From Poindextera sp041691315 (GTDB taxonomy: Bacteria; Pseudomonadota; Alphaproteobacteria; Caulobacterales; Caulobacteraceae): DNA of 64,000 bases. The notes under the pieces are model-generated. The model did not search any database, was not told the DNA's origin, and saw only the letters and a list, made by a program, of their open reading frames with translations. This document shows, one piece after another, positions 54,708-63,396 of the stretch. How positions within the stretch are numbered: position 1 is the stretch's first letter; each line of letters starts with the position of its first letter. Position numbers and translations under genes: made by a program. Where the stretch lies: positions 110,661 to 174,660 of the forward strand of contig JBEPUW010000003.1 in NCBI GenBank assembly GCA_041691315.1. Direction: 5' to 3'.

Positions 54708-55694
54708 ATGACCGACCGCAAGCCGAAAGTCGTCGTCACGCGCAAGCTGCCCGAGCCGGTCGAGGCGCGGATGCGCGAGCTGTTCGACGTCGTCCTGAAC
54801 GACGACGACCGGCCGATGGATGCCGCCGCCCTGGCCGCGGCGGTCGCCGATGCCGATGTGCTGGTCCCCACCATCACCGACCAGATCGACAAGGCGCTGA
54901 TCGCCGCCGCCGGCCCGCGCTTGCGGATCATCGCCAATTTCGGCGCCGGCGTTGACCATATCGACGTCGAGGCCGCCCATGCCCGCGGCATCGCGGTGAC
55001 CAATACGCCGGGCGTACTGACCGAAGACACCGCCGACATGACCATGGCCCTGATCATGGCCGTGGCGCGCCGGCTGGTGGAGGGCGCCAACATCGCCCAG
55101 GCGGGGGAGTTCGCCGGCTGGTCGCCGACCTGGATGCTGGGCAAACGGCTGCGCGGCGCCAGCCTCGGCATCATCGGCATGGGCCGGATCGGCCAGGCCC
55201 TGGCCCGCCGCGCCAAGGCGTTCGGGCTGACGATAAATTACCACAACCGCAAACCCGCCGGCCGACTGATCGAGGAGGAGCTGGGCGCGACCTTTTGGGA
55301 CAGCCTCGACCAGATGCTGGCCCACATGGACATCATCTCGCTCAACTGCCCGCACACGCCGGCCACCTATCACCTCTTGTCGGCCCGGCGGCTGAAGCTG
55401 CTCCAGCGGCACGCCATCGTCGTCAATACCGCGCGCGGCGAGGTGATCGACGAGGCCGCCATGGCCAATATGCTGCAGGCGGGCGAACTGGGCGGCGCCG
55501 GGCTGGACGTCTTCGAACACGAACCGACCATCAATCCGCGCCTGCTCAAGCTCCGCAACGTGGTGCTTTTGCCGCACATGAGCTCGGCCACGGTCGAGGC
55601 TCGCATCGAGATGGGCGAAAAGGTGATGATCAACATCCGCACCTTCCTCGACGGCCACAAGCCGCCGGACCGCGTCATCCCCTCGATGCTGTAG
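54708..55694 (+). CDS. D-isomer-specific 2-hydroxyacid dehydrogenase (glyoxylate/hydroxypyruvate reductase-like)
   Basis: A 328-residue NAD(P)-dependent dehydrogenase. The nucleotide site is GIIGMGRIGQALARR (about 155-169); the catalytic Arg is in NTARGEV, Glu in EHEP and His in LPHMSSAT. The FGAGVDHID and TPGVLTEDTADM segments match GhrB/glycerate dehydrogenase-like enzymes that reduce glyoxylate or hydroxypyruvate. It is divergent from the SH3-like gene and is followed by a membrane glycosyltransferase. Confidence 0.93.
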   Translation: MTDRKPKVVVTRKLPEPVEARMRELFDVVLNDDDRPMDAAALAAAVADADVLVPTITDQIDKALIAAAGPRLRIIANFGAGVDHIDVEAAHARGIAVTNTPGVLTEDTADMTMALIMAVARRLVEGANIAQAGEFAGWSPTWMLGKRLRGASLGIIGMGRIGQALARRAKAFGLTINYHNRKPAGRLIEEELGATFWDSLDQMLAHMDIISLNCPHTPATYHLLSARRLKLLQRHAIVVNTARGEVIDEAAMANMLQAGELGGAGLDVFEHEPTINPRLLKLRNVVLLPHMSSATVEARIEMGEKVMINIRTFLDGHKPPDRVIPSML

Positions 55695-55701
55695 CGCCGT
55701 C

Positions 55702-57312
55702 TTGCACATCCCCCCAGAAGCCCGAGGCCGATCCGCCGCCCGCGTTTCCTTGCCCGACTATCTGCACAAGGCCCGAATGCGCTACCGGTTTGCAGGGCAA
55801 GCCGACCCGTGGCTGCTGGCCGGCTGCTTCGCGGCCTTCGTGGTCGTCTGGTCGACCTATGCCGGGATTTCCGATCTGCCGGTCGCCGTCCATCAGGACA
55901 TGACCGAGGCCTATGTCTGGGGCCGTGAATTCCAGCTGGGCTATAACCAGCATCCGCCGTTCTGGGCCTGGATCGCTGGCGCCTGGTTCTGGGCCGAGCC
56001 GCGCACCACCTGGTCGTTCGACCTCTTGGCCATACTGAATGCCGGAATCGGCTTGCTCGGCGCCTGGTGGCTGACCGGCGACTTCACCTCGGGCAACCGC
56101 CGCATCGCGGCCTCGGCGCTCTTGCTGCTGACGCCGTTCTATACGTTCCTCAGCCTCAAATATAACGCCAACTCGATCTTCCTCTCGCTCTGGCCCTGGG
56201 CCTTGCACGTCTTCGTGCGCTCGATCGACGAGCGGAAATTGAGCGACGCCATCTGGTTCGGCGTGCTGATGGCCGCGGCCATGCTGTCGAAATACTACGC
56301 CATCGTGCTGGCGATGAGCTGCCTGCTGGCCGCCCTGCTGCACCCGGAGCGGCGGCGCTACTTCACCTCATGGGCGCCCTATGTTTCGCTGGCCGTTGGC
56401 CTGGTGCTGTTTTCGCCGCACGTCTGGTGGCTGTTCCAGAACGACTTCCGCTCGGTGCATTACGCCACCAGCCTCAGCGCCACCCACGCCATCTCCAAGA
56501 CCGACTGGATCGCCCCGGCGCGCTATGCGCTCAACACCATACTCGCCTGCATCGGCTACCAGGTCGGGGTCATCGGCCTAATACTGGCGGTCAGCCGCAC
56601 CGGCCCGCGCGCGTGGTTCGCCGCCAGCCAAGCGCGGCTGGCCGAGCCGCGCTTTCGCGTCCTGCTCGCTCTCGCCTGGTCGCCGCTGCTGTTCACGGCG
56701 CTGTTCGGGCTGGTGCTGCATCTGAAGATCTCGTCCAACATGACCATCGGCGTCTTCAGCCTGGCGCCGCTGTCGCTGATCGGGCTGATCGGGGTGCGCG
56801 ACGACAGGCGGCTGGCGCGGCGCAGCATCCAGCTGGCCGTCGGCCTGTCGCTCGCCGCCCTGATCGCCTCGCCGCTGGTCGCCTACGGCATGATCCGGCT
56901 GTCGAAGGATCCCCGGGTGGCCCTGCCGCAGATGGAGCTGGCGCGCGACGCCACCCAGGTCTGGCAACATGTCACCGGCCGGCGCCTGGTCTATGTGGCG
57001 GGCGAGGCGCTCTATCCGGGCGCCGTCGCCTTTTACAGTGGCGACCGGCCGCACAGCTTCATCCACTTCGACTATGGCCAGGCGCCCTGGGTGACGCCGG
57101 AGAGGCTGGCCAGGGACGGCCTGCTGGCGGTGTGCGAGACGGACGATGCGGCCTGCCTCGCCGCCGCCGCTCGGTACTCGACGCCTCAGACGCTGCGGGC
57201 GCCGCTCACAATCAGCCACAGCTTCTGGGGCTACGCGCGCGCGCCGCGCTCCTTCATGCTCTTCCTGACCCCGCCGCTAAGCCCGGCGATTGCGCCGGCC
57301 CATCGGGGCTGA
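55702..57312 (+). CDS. Membrane glycosyltransferase, GT39/ArnT-like (start uncertain)
   Basis: A multi-pass inner-membrane protein of about 510-536 residues with roughly ten hydrophobic segments and a first periplasmic loop carrying SDLPVAVHQDMTEAYVWGREF, the GT-C acidic motif, then YNQHPPFWAWI. The C-terminal 120 residues are soluble (LVYVAGEALYPGAVAFYSGDRPHSF). Members move a sugar from a polyprenyl carrier to lipid, protein or glycan; acceptor unknown. The open frame begins with a TTG at 55702; TTG 55750 and ATG 55777 are alternatives, and none has an SD. Confidence 0.85.
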   Translation: MHIPPEARGRSAARVSLPDYLHKARMRYRFAGQADPWLLAGCFAAFVVVWSTYAGISDLPVAVHQDMTEAYVWGREFQLGYNQHPPFWAWIAGAWFWAEPRTTWSFDLLAILNAGIGLLGAWWLTGDFTSGNRRIAASALLLLTPFYTFLSLKYNANSIFLSLWPWALHVFVRSIDERKLSDAIWFGVLMAAAMLSKYYAIVLAMSCLLAALLHPERRRYFTSWAPYVSLAVGLVLFSPHVWWLFQNDFRSVHYATSLSATHAISKTDWIAPARYALNTILACIGYQVGVIGLILAVSRTGPRAWFAASQARLAEPRFRVLLALAWSPLLFTALFGLVLHLKISSNMTIGVFSLAPLSLIGLIGVRDDRRLARRSIQLAVGLSLAALIASPLVAYGMIRLSKDPRVALPQMELARDATQVWQHVTGRRLVYVAGEALYPGAVAFYSGDRPHSFIHFDYGQAPWVTPERLARDGLLAVCETDDAACLAAAARYSTPQTLRAPLTISHSFWGYARAPRSFMLFLTPPLSPAIAPAHRG

Positions 57313-57350
57313 TCGCAGACGGTGCGGCGCATTGCGCGCGGATGTGAGCC

Positions 57351-57962
57351 ATGACAACATCAGGCATGGCCAAGTCGCGCTACCACCACGGCGATCTCGC
57401 CAACGCCTTGGTCGAGGCGGCGCTGAAACTGGTCGACCAAGGCGGGGCGGAAGCCGTTTCGCTGCGCGACCTCGCCCAGTCGCTCGGGGTGTCGCGTGCC
57501 GCACCCTACAGGCATTTTGAGGATCGGGACGCCCTGTTGGCCGCGGTGGCCGCGCGCGGGTTCGAGGATCTGAACGCCGAATACGAGGCCGCCTTGGCGA
57601 TGCCTGGCGGCGGCGAGGCCGTCCTCTATGCCGCCTCCCAGGCCTTTTTCGGCTTCGCCGCCCGCCGGCCCGGCCTCTACCGGCTGATGTTCCAGAGCGA
57701 CCTGCTCAATCGCAACCCGCCGCCGGCGGTGCTGATCCCGCCCGCCGACCGCTCCTATCGCCTCGTCTGGCGCGCCATCGAGGCCGCCTTCCCGGAGGCC
57801 GACGAAGCCGAGGTGAAGGTGCGCGCCCTGATCATGGTCTCGACCTCGCACGGCTTCCTGGCTCTCGATCAGGCCGGCCGCTTCAAGCCGTTCATGTACG
57901 AGCCGATGACCCACGACCAGATGGTCGAGGCGGTGATGCGTTCGGCGATGCGCGCCGACTGA
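57351..57962 (+). CDS. TetR/AcrR-family transcriptional regulator (WHG-type C-terminal domain)
   Basis: A 203-residue TetR protein. The HTH (about 12-60) reads YHHGDLANALVEAALKLVDQGGAEAVSLRDLAQSLGVSRAAPYRHF (split around the helices), and the C-terminal ligand domain has the FFGFAARRPGLYRLMF segment of the WHG/TetR_C_33 group. It starts 38 bases after the glycosyltransferase stop, and ends 3 bases before the convergent MoeB-type gene. Target and ligand unknown. Confidence 0.9.
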   Translation: MTTSGMAKSRYHHGDLANALVEAALKLVDQGGAEAVSLRDLAQSLGVSRAAPYRHFEDRDALLAAVAARGFEDLNAEYEAALAMPGGGEAVLYAASQAFFGFAARRPGLYRLMFQSDLLNRNPPPAVLIPPADRSYRLVWRAIEAAFPEADEAEVKVRALIMVSTSHGFLALDQAGRFKPFMYEPMTHDQMVEAVMRSAMRAD

Positions 57963-57965
57963 GGC

Positions 57966-58700
57966 CTAACCGCAGGCGGGGCAGGCGGGATCGGCGCCGA
58001 CGCGCACGGTGCGGGTCTCGGCGGAAAGCGCGTCGTAGATCAAGAGACGCCCGGCCAGGCTGTCGCCTGCGCGGGTGATCAGTTTGATCGCTTCCAGCGC
58101 CATCATGGCGCCGATGACGCCGGCCAGGGCGCCGATGACGCCGACCGTCACGCAGGTCTCGGCTTCCGGCGGGATGTCAGGCACCAGGCAGCGATAGCAG
58201 GGCTGGCCCGAGAACACCCCGATCTGGCCGGTCCAGCGGCCGATGGCCCCGGAAACCAGCGGCTTGCCCTCGCCCAGGCAGGCGTCATTGATCGCGAACC
58301 GGGTGGCGAAGTCGTCCGTGCCGTCGAGCACCAGGTCGTAGGGGCGCACCAGCGCCGCTGCGTTGTCTGGGCCCAGCCTGACCGTGAGGGGCTCGAGCGC
58401 GACATGGGCGTTCAGCCCGCTTAGCCGTTCGGCCGCGGCTTCGACCTTGGGCCGGCCGATGTCGGCGCTGTCGTAGAGGATCTGCCGCTGCAGGTTGGAC
58501 AAGGCGACGATATCGGGATCGGCCAGGCCGATGCGGCCGACGCCGGCCGCGGCCAGATAGAGGGCGGCCGGCGCGCCGAGGCCGCCAGCGCCGACGATCA
58601 GCACGCTGGCGGCCTTCAGCGCCTGCTGGCCCGCACCGCCGATCTCGCGCAGCACCAGGTGGCGGGCATAGCGGTCAACCTCCTCGTCGCTGAAGCTCAT
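57966..58700 (-). CDS. MoeB/ThiF/HesA-family sulfur-carrier adenylyltransferase
   Basis: A 244-residue E1-like enzyme that adenylates the C-terminal Gly of a sulfur carrier such as MoaD or ThiS. The ATP loop is GAGGLGAPAALYLAAAGVG (37-55), with Asp/Asn contacts in DPDIVALSNLQRQ and DGTDDF; zinc Cys are Cys168, Cys171, Cys240 and Cys243. There is no rhodanese domain. MoeB and ThiF cannot be separated with certainty. The ATG at 58700 faces hslV across 40 bases. Confidence 0.9.
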   Translation of the reverse strand: MSFSDEEVDRYARHLVLREIGGAGQQALKAASVLIVGAGGLGAPAALYLAAAGVGRIGLADPDIVALSNLQRQILYDSADIGRPKVEAAAERLSGLNAHVALEPLTVRLGPDNAAALVRPYDLVLDGTDDFATRFAINDACLGEGKPLVSGAIGRWTGQIGVFSGQPCYRCLVPDIPPEAETCVTVGVIGALAGVIGAMMALEAIKLITRAGDSLAGRLLIYDALSAETRTVRVGADPACPACG

Positions 58701-58704
58701 CCAC

Positions 58705-58733
58705 CTTGACCCGGGGTCTCGCGCCCGCCACAT
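58705..58733 (+). promoter_or_regulatory. Candidate heat-shock (sigma-32-like) promoter of hslVU
   Basis: CTTGAC (58705-58710) with a 17-base spacer to CCACAT (58728-58733) loosely fits the RpoH consensus CTTGAA / CCCCAT. It lies in the 40-base gap before hslV and would start the message at or near the hslV ATG, making it leaderless. The weak fit of the second box keeps this tentative. Confidence 0.3.
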
Positions 58734-58740
58734 GCGCCCC

Positions 58741-59292
58741 ATGACCGATAACACTTTTCCGGACTGGCATGGGACAACCATCCTGGCGGTGCGCAAGGGC
58801 GGCCAGACCGTCATCGCCGGCGACGGCCAGGTCACCCAGGGCCAGACTGTGGTCAAGGGCAATGCGCGCAAGGTGCGCACCCTGGCCGACGGCCGGGTGA
58901 TCGCCGGCTTCGCGGGCGCCACCGCCGACGCCTTCACCCTGATCGAGCGGTTGGAGGCCAAGCTGGAGCAGTATCCGGAGCAGCTGTCGCGCGCCTGCGT
59001 CGATCTGGCCAAGGACTGGCGCACCGATCGCGGCCTGCGCCGGCTGGAAGCCATGCTGATCGTCGCCGACAAGGCCAATCTCTATACGGTCACCGGCGCC
59101 GGCGACGTGCTGGAGCCGGAACATGGCGCGGCGGCCATCGGCTCGGGCGGCCAGTTCGCCTTGGCCGCGGCTCGGGCGCTGATGGGTTTCGACCTGCCGG
59201 CGGAAGAGATCGCCCGGCGCGCCATGGCCATCGCCGCCGAGATCTGCGTCTACACCAACACCGCTCTGGTGGTCGAAACCCTGAGCGCCTGA
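58741..59292 (+). CDS. hslV: ATP-dependent protease HslVU, peptidase subunit
   Basis: A 183-residue proteasome-like peptidase. The catalytic N-terminal Thr follows an 11-residue propeptide: Gly11-Thr12 in HGTTILAVRKGGQ. GDGQVT, AGATADAFTL and the C-terminal EICVYTNTALVVETL are conserved. The ATG at 58741 is used; one 9 bases upstream is in frame, and neither has an SD. It forms the core of HslVU with HslU, 8 bases downstream. Both are heat-shock proteins in many bacteria. Confidence 0.96.
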   Translation: MTDNTFPDWHGTTILAVRKGGQTVIAGDGQVTQGQTVVKGNARKVRTLADGRVIAGFAGATADAFTLIERLEAKLEQYPEQLSRACVDLAKDWRTDRGLRRLEAMLIVADKANLYTVTGAGDVLEPEHGAAAIGSGGQFALAAARALMGFDLPAEEIARRAMAIAAEICVYTNTALVVETLSA

Positions 59293-59300
59293 AGGCTTTC

Positions 59301-60608
59301 ATGACGGATTTTTCGCCCCGCGAGATCGTCTCCGAACTCGACCGCTTCATCGTCGGCCATGTCGAGGCCAAGCGCGCCGTGGCCGTGGCCCTGCGCAACC
59401 GCTGGCGCCGCCAGCACGCGCCCGACGAGATACGCGACGAGATCACGCCGAAGAACATCCTGATGATCGGCCCCACCGGGGTCGGCAAGACCGAGATCGC
59501 CCGGCGGCTGGCGCGGCTGGCGCAGGCGCCCTTCCTGAAGGTCGAGGCGACCAAGTTCACCGAGGTCGGCTATGTCGGCCGCGACGTCGACCAGATCATG
59601 CGCGACCTGGTCGAGCAGGCGCTGAGCATGGTCCGCGAAAAGCGCCGCGGCGCCGTGCGCGCCCGCGCCGAGGCCGCCGCCGAGGAGCGCATCCTCGACG
59701 CCCTGGTCGGGCCGGGCTCCGGTCCGGCGACGCGCGACAGCTTCCGCAAGAAGCTCCGCGCCAGCGAGTTGGACGACAAGGAGGTGGAACTCACCCTGGC
59801 CGATTCCGGCTCGCCGCTGCAGGGGTTCGACATTCCCGGCCAGCCCGGCGCGTCGATGGGGGTGCTGAACCTGTCGGACATGATGTCCAAGGCCTTCGGC
59901 GGCCGCACCAAAACCCACAAGACCACGGTCTCCGGCGCCTATGCGCCGCTGATCGCCGAGGAGAGCGACAAGCTGCTCGACCAGGAGGCCCTGACCCAGG
60001 AAGCGCTTGAGCTGGCCGAGACCAGCGGCATCGTCTTCATCGACGAGCTGGACAAGGTGGCCTCGCGCTCCGATCGCGTCGGCGCCGACATCTCCCGCGA
60101 AGGCGTCCAGCGCGACCTCTTACCGCTGATCGAGGGCACGACGGTTTCCACCAAGTACGGGCCGGTGAAGAGCGACCACGTCCTCTTCATCGCCTCGGGC
60201 GCCTTTCATGTCGCCAAGCCCTCGGACCTGCTGCCCGAGTTGCAGGGCCGGTTGCCGATCCGGGTCGAGCTGAAGCCACTCACCCGCGACGATTTCCGCC
60301 GCATCCTGACTGAGCCGGAGGCCAATCTCATACGGCAGAACCAGGCCCTGATGGCCACCGAGGGCGTGACATTGACCTTCACCGCCGACGCCATCGACGC
60401 CCTGGCCGACGCCGCCGTGGCCGTGAACGGAGCGGTGGAGAACATCGGCGCGCGCCGCCTGCAGACCGTGCTGGAAAAGGTGGTCGAGGAGATCAGCTTC
60501 ACCGCCGGCGATCGCTGCGGCGAGACCCTGGTCATCGACGGCGCCTATGTGCGCGAGCGGGTCGAGGCGCTGTCGCAGAACGCCGACCTGTCGCGGTTCA
60601 TCCTTTAG
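59301..60608 (+). CDS. hslU: ATP-dependent protease HslVU, ATPase subunit
   Basis: A 435-residue AAA+ unfoldase. Walker A GPTGVGKT at 57-64, the pore motif GYVGRD at 90-95, Walker B FIDELDKVA, an I domain (about 105-240) and the sensor regions; the C-terminal tail SRFIL docks into HslV. GAAGG precedes the ATG by 6 bases, and hslV ends 8 bases upstream. Length is normal. Confidence 0.97.
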   Translation: MTDFSPREIVSELDRFIVGHVEAKRAVAVALRNRWRRQHAPDEIRDEITPKNILMIGPTGVGKTEIARRLARLAQAPFLKVEATKFTEVGYVGRDVDQIMRDLVEQALSMVREKRRGAVRARAEAAAEERILDALVGPGSGPATRDSFRKKLRASELDDKEVELTLADSGSPLQGFDIPGQPGASMGVLNLSDMMSKAFGGRTKTHKTTVSGAYAPLIAEESDKLLDQEALTQEALELAETSGIVFIDELDKVASRSDRVGADISREGVQRDLLPLIEGTTVSTKYGPVKSDHVLFIASGAFHVAKPSDLLPELQGRLPIRVELKPLTRDDFRRILTEPEANLIRQNQALMATEGVTLTFTADAIDALADAAVAVNGAVENIGARRLQTVLEKVVEEISFTAGDRCGETLVIDGAYVRERVEALSQNADLSRFIL

Positions 60609-60612
60609 GACG

Positions 60613-60810
60613 TCACGGCTGGCGGGTGGTGATGTCGGAGTACGGGCCGCCGTCGCGGATGGTCTTGTTGCGATAGATCACCGCGCCGATGACGTTCGGC
60701 GTTCGCCCGATCGCGGCGCAGAACGCCTCCCAGGACGCGGACGGCACCCACAGGCACGGCGTCTTCGGGTCTTCGTCGATGGCGATGTCGACAAGATCCT
60801 TGATGTCCAT
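60613..60810 (-). CDS. Small conserved-looking hypothetical protein
   Basis: A 65-residue protein, mixed acidic/hydrophobic (MDIKDLVDIAIDEDPKTPCLW, SWEAFCAAIGRTPNVIG, VIYRNKTIRDGGPYSDITT). The composition is that of a real small globular protein, not of a shadow frame: it is less Arg/Ala-heavy and uses third-position GC. GGGGAC precedes the ATG weakly. It converges on hslU, 4 bases from its stop. No family recognised. Confidence 0.55.
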   Translation of the reverse strand: MDIKDLVDIAIDEDPKTPCLWVPSASWEAFCAAIGRTPNVIGAVIYRNKTIRDGGPYSDITTRQP

Positions 60811-60909
60811 GTCGCGTCCCCGGGGTCGTTGGACCGGGCGTATTTTAGCCAGACCGCGCTTTCGCCGACAAGGATCGAGCGCCTTGCGGCTGGAGGTTGC
60901 TGGGCCACA

Positions 60910-61383
60910 TCAGTACCGCTCCGCCCGCGCCGCCTGGATGGCGCGCTCGAGGGCCGCGGCGAAGTCGCCGCGCTCCTTCGGACTGAGGGCGCGAGCGACG
61001 GTGAGGCGTCGCCCCGAGAGGCGCAAGCGCACGCGCGTGTCGTGCTCGCCGGCGAACTCGACGGCGACGGCGGTAAAGGCGGTCGGTGAGCGCCAGACGG
61101 TGCGCGAGCGGCCCGCCGCCTCATAGGCGACGCGCACCTCCTCGGCCGAGACTTGCACCCGCTCGGCCAGCCGGCCGCTGACGTAGGAGGCGCGAAAGGC
61201 GATCAGCACGCCCAGGACGTCCAGGCCCAGAAAGACCGGAACCGGGATGGCCCCGATGGCCAGGAAGAAGGCCGCGGTGATTGTGTTGAAGACGACCAAG
61301 GCGCCGATCAGCCAGTAGAATCCCTTGAGCGGCAACGAGCGGTTGGGGGTGATCACCGCGTCCATGTAGAGCGCCGCCGGCAT
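60910..61383 (-). CDS. DUF2244 family membrane protein
   Basis: A 157-residue protein with two adjacent membrane helices (about 22-43 and 45-62; WLIGALVVFNTITAAFFLAIG, VPVFLGLDVLGVLIAF) and a soluble C-terminal beta-rich domain (VSAEEVRVAYE, VRLRLSGRRLTVARALSPKERGDFAAAL). This layout is DUF2244, found near respiratory or nth genes in some alphaproteobacteria; function unknown. Starts at 61383 or 61365 (MDAVITPNRSL) are both plausible. It is divergent from a GNAT gene. Confidence 0.82.
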   Translation of the reverse strand: MPAALYMDAVITPNRSLPLKGFYWLIGALVVFNTITAAFFLAIGAIPVPVFLGLDVLGVLIAFRASYVSGRLAERVQVSAEEVRVAYEAAGRSRTVWRSPTAFTAVAVEFAGEHDTRVRLRLSGRRLTVARALSPKERGDFAAALERAIQAARAERY

Positions 61384-61471
61384 GGACGGATGGTCGTTCG
61401 GCCACACTCGCCGGTCAAGCGCCCGCGAAGCTCTTGACGCAGCCGGTGGACGGGGCAACCTCTATGCCGCA

Positions 61472-62008
61472 ATGCAAGGCGAACTCACCTACGCCATCGC
61501 TCCGGCCGGCCCCTCGGACGCCGCCGCCCTGGCGCGCGTGCATGTCGACGCCTGGCGCGAGACCTATGCCGGCATCCTGCCCAGCCTCTATCTGGAGCGG
61601 ATGTCGAGCGCGCTGCACGAGCATCGCTGGCGCCAGCGGCTGCTCTCGACCCGCGAGGCCACCCTGGCCGCGGAGGGGCACAAGGGCCTGGTCGGCTACG
61701 TCTCGGCCGAACGGTCCAGGCGCTCGCGCACCGGCGTCGAGGCCGAGATCACCACCCTCTATGTGCTCAAGCAGGCGCAAGGCCGCGGTCTGGGCCGCGA
61801 CCTGTTCGTCGCCGCCGCGCGGGTGATGGCGGCGCGCGGCGCCACCTCGCTGGTGGTCTGGGTGCTGCGCGACAATCTGAAGGCGCGCGCCTTTTACGAG
61901 CGGCTGGGCGGCCGGCGCGAGGACGTCGGCAACGAATATGTCGGCGGCGCGGTGGTGGCCTCGGTGCTTTATCGCTGGCCCGACCTGAAGGGCTGGCTGG
62001 CCGCGTAG
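61472..62008 (+). CDS. GNAT-family N-acetyltransferase
   Basis: A 178-residue acetyltransferase: IAPAGPSDAAALARVHVDAWRETYAGILP is the usual N-terminal helix pair of this subfamily; motif A is ITTLYVLKQAQGRGLGRDLFVAA and motif B LVVWVLRDNLKARAFYERLGG. Substrate unknown. The ATG at 61472 is chosen over an open upstream extension because it gives a family-like start. No SD is visible. It is followed by two palindromic repeat units and then dnaJ on the other strand. Confidence 0.88.
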   Translation: MQGELTYAIAPAGPSDAAALARVHVDAWRETYAGILPSLYLERMSSALHEHRWRQRLLSTREATLAAEGHKGLVGYVSAERSRRSRTGVEAEITTLYVLKQAQGRGLGRDLFVAAARVMAARGATSLVVWVLRDNLKARAFYERLGGRREDVGNEYVGGAVVASVLYRWPDLKGWLAA

Positions 62009-62031
62009 ACGCCTGCCCCACCCCCACCCTC

Positions 62032-62064
62032 ATCCCCCGCTGTAGCGAAGCGGAATGCGGGGAT
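62032..62064. repeat. Short palindromic repeat unit
   Basis: ATCCCCCGC (62032-62040) pairs with GCGGGGAT (62057-62064), with one bulged C and a loop containing GCGAAGC. The type resembles the arms of the element at 12888 (ATCCCCGC / GCGGGGAT). It is 24 bases past the GNAT stop. Confidence 0.6.
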
Positions 62065-62134
62065 CCATGAGCGCATGCCTTGGTGATTGCCAGGAGCGTG
62101 GCCGCCAAGCCTCTGCGAACTCACATCACTTTGC

Positions 62135-62170
62135 GATCATGGGTGGCCCGGACAAGCCGGGCCATGACGG
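62135..62170. repeat. Interspersed palindromic repeat, copy 2
   Basis: A 36-base unit almost identical (35 of 36) to 45008-45043. The core is GGCCCGG-ACAAG-CCGGGCC at 62145-62163. On the minus strand it begins about 20 bases downstream of the dnaJ stop, so its hairpin may protect or end the dnaKJ message, though no T tract follows it. Confidence 0.85.
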
Positions 62171-62190
62171 ATTTTATTGAGGCAGAAGCC

Positions 62191-63360
62191 TCAGGCCGTC
62201 TTGGTGTCGCTGTCGGCGCCGGTGACGCCGTCCCAGAAGTGCTTGGCCTTGGTGAAGAAGCCGCGCGTGCGGGGGTGCTGTTGCTCGCCGCAGATGCCGG
62301 CCAGTTCGCGCACCAGCTCCTTCTGACGCGCGGTGAGCTTGGTCGGGGTCTCGACCATCAGTTCGACCATCAGGTCGCCGCGGTCGCGCGAGCGCAGGGA
62401 CGGCATGCCGCGGCCCTTCAGGCGCACGATGGAGCCGGTCTGGGCGCCCTCCGGCACCTTGACCTTAATCTTGCAATTGCCGTCGCAGTTCTCGCCGCCG
62501 AGCAGGCAGGGTGCGTCGATCTCGCCGCCGAGCACGGCGGTGAACATCGGCACCGGCACACTGCACAACAGGTCTAGCCCGTCGCGCTCGAACAGTTCGT
62601 GCGGCCTGACCGACAGGAAGATGTAGAGGTCGCCGCGCGGGCCGCCGCGGGCGCCGGAATCGCCCTCGCCGGAGAGACGGATGCGGGCGCCGTCGTCGAC
62701 GCCCGAGGGGATGCGCACCGAGAGCGTGCGTTCGCGCCTGAGCTGGCCGTGGCCGTGGCAGTCGCGGCAAGGATCCAGCACCAGCCGGCCGGTGCCGCCG
62801 CAGCGCGGGCAGGCGCGCTCGATGGAGAAGAAGCCCTGAGTGGCGCGCACCCGGCCGGCGCCGCCGCAGGTTCCGCATGCGGTCGGGCTGGTGCCGGGCT
62901 TGGCGCCGGAGCCTTTGCAGGTCTCGCAGGTCATGGCGGCGGGAATCGAGATCTCGACCTCGGCCCCGGCATAGGCCTGCTCCAGGGTGATCTCCAGATC
63001 GTAGCGCAGGTCCTGGCCGCGCGCCGGGCCGCTGTTCTGGCGGCCGCGTCCGGCGCCGAACATGTCGCCGAAGGCCTGGCCGAACACCTCGTTGAAGATG
63101 TCATGCACGTCGTTGAAGCCGCCGCCGCCCGCGCCGCTCACCCCGGCATGGCCGAAGCGATCGTAGGCCGCGCGTTTTTGCGCGTCGCAGAGCACCGAAT
63201 AGGCTTCGTTGATTTCCTTGAACCGCCCGGACGCCTCTTCGCAGCCGCCGTTGCGGTCGGGGTGGTGCTCCATGGCCAGCTTGCGGTAGGCGATCTTCAG
63301 ATCGCCGTCGCCGCAGCCGCGCTCCACGCCGAGCACCTCGTAATAATCACGCTGCGTCAA
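62191..63360 (-). CDS. dnaJ: Chaperone protein DnaJ (Hsp40)
   Basis: A 389-residue type I J-protein. The J domain has His33-Pro-Asp35 in MEHHPDRNGG; a Gly/Phe-type linker is Gly-rich (GAGGGGFNDVHDIFNEVFGQAF, about 75-96); four zinc repeats follow (CETCKGSG, CGTCGGAG, CPRCGGTG, CRDCHGHG). C-terminal domain I carries extra Cys in LLGGENCDGNCKIKV, not seen in E. coli DnaJ. It stimulates DnaK ATPase and presents unfolded substrates. It is 134 bases downstream of dnaK with a stem-loop between them. Confidence 0.97.
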   Translation of the reverse strand: MTQRDYYEVLGVERGCGDGDLKIAYRKLAMEHHPDRNGGCEEASGRFKEINEAYSVLCDAQKRAAYDRFGHAGVSGAGGGGFNDVHDIFNEVFGQAFGDMFGAGRGRQNSGPARGQDLRYDLEITLEQAYAGAEVEISIPAAMTCETCKGSGAKPGTSPTACGTCGGAGRVRATQGFFSIERACPRCGGTGRLVLDPCRDCHGHGQLRRERTLSVRIPSGVDDGARIRLSGEGDSGARGGPRGDLYIFLSVRPHELFERDGLDLLCSVPVPMFTAVLGGEIDAPCLLGGENCDGNCKIKVKVPEGAQTGSIVRLKGRGMPSLRSRDRGDLMVELMVETPTKLTARQKELVRELAGICGEQQHPRTRGFFTKAKHFWDGVTGADSDTKTA

Positions 63361-63396
63361 AACGTTCGACCCTTACCAACTGTCGCATCGATCGTT

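Noticed and set aside
51112..54711. 1199-codon open frame on the plus strand across fabI, fabB, fabA and the SH3-like gene
   Set aside because: It is the complement of four well-supported genes and their gaps; its sequence is Gly/Ala/Arg/His-rich with no recognisable fold.
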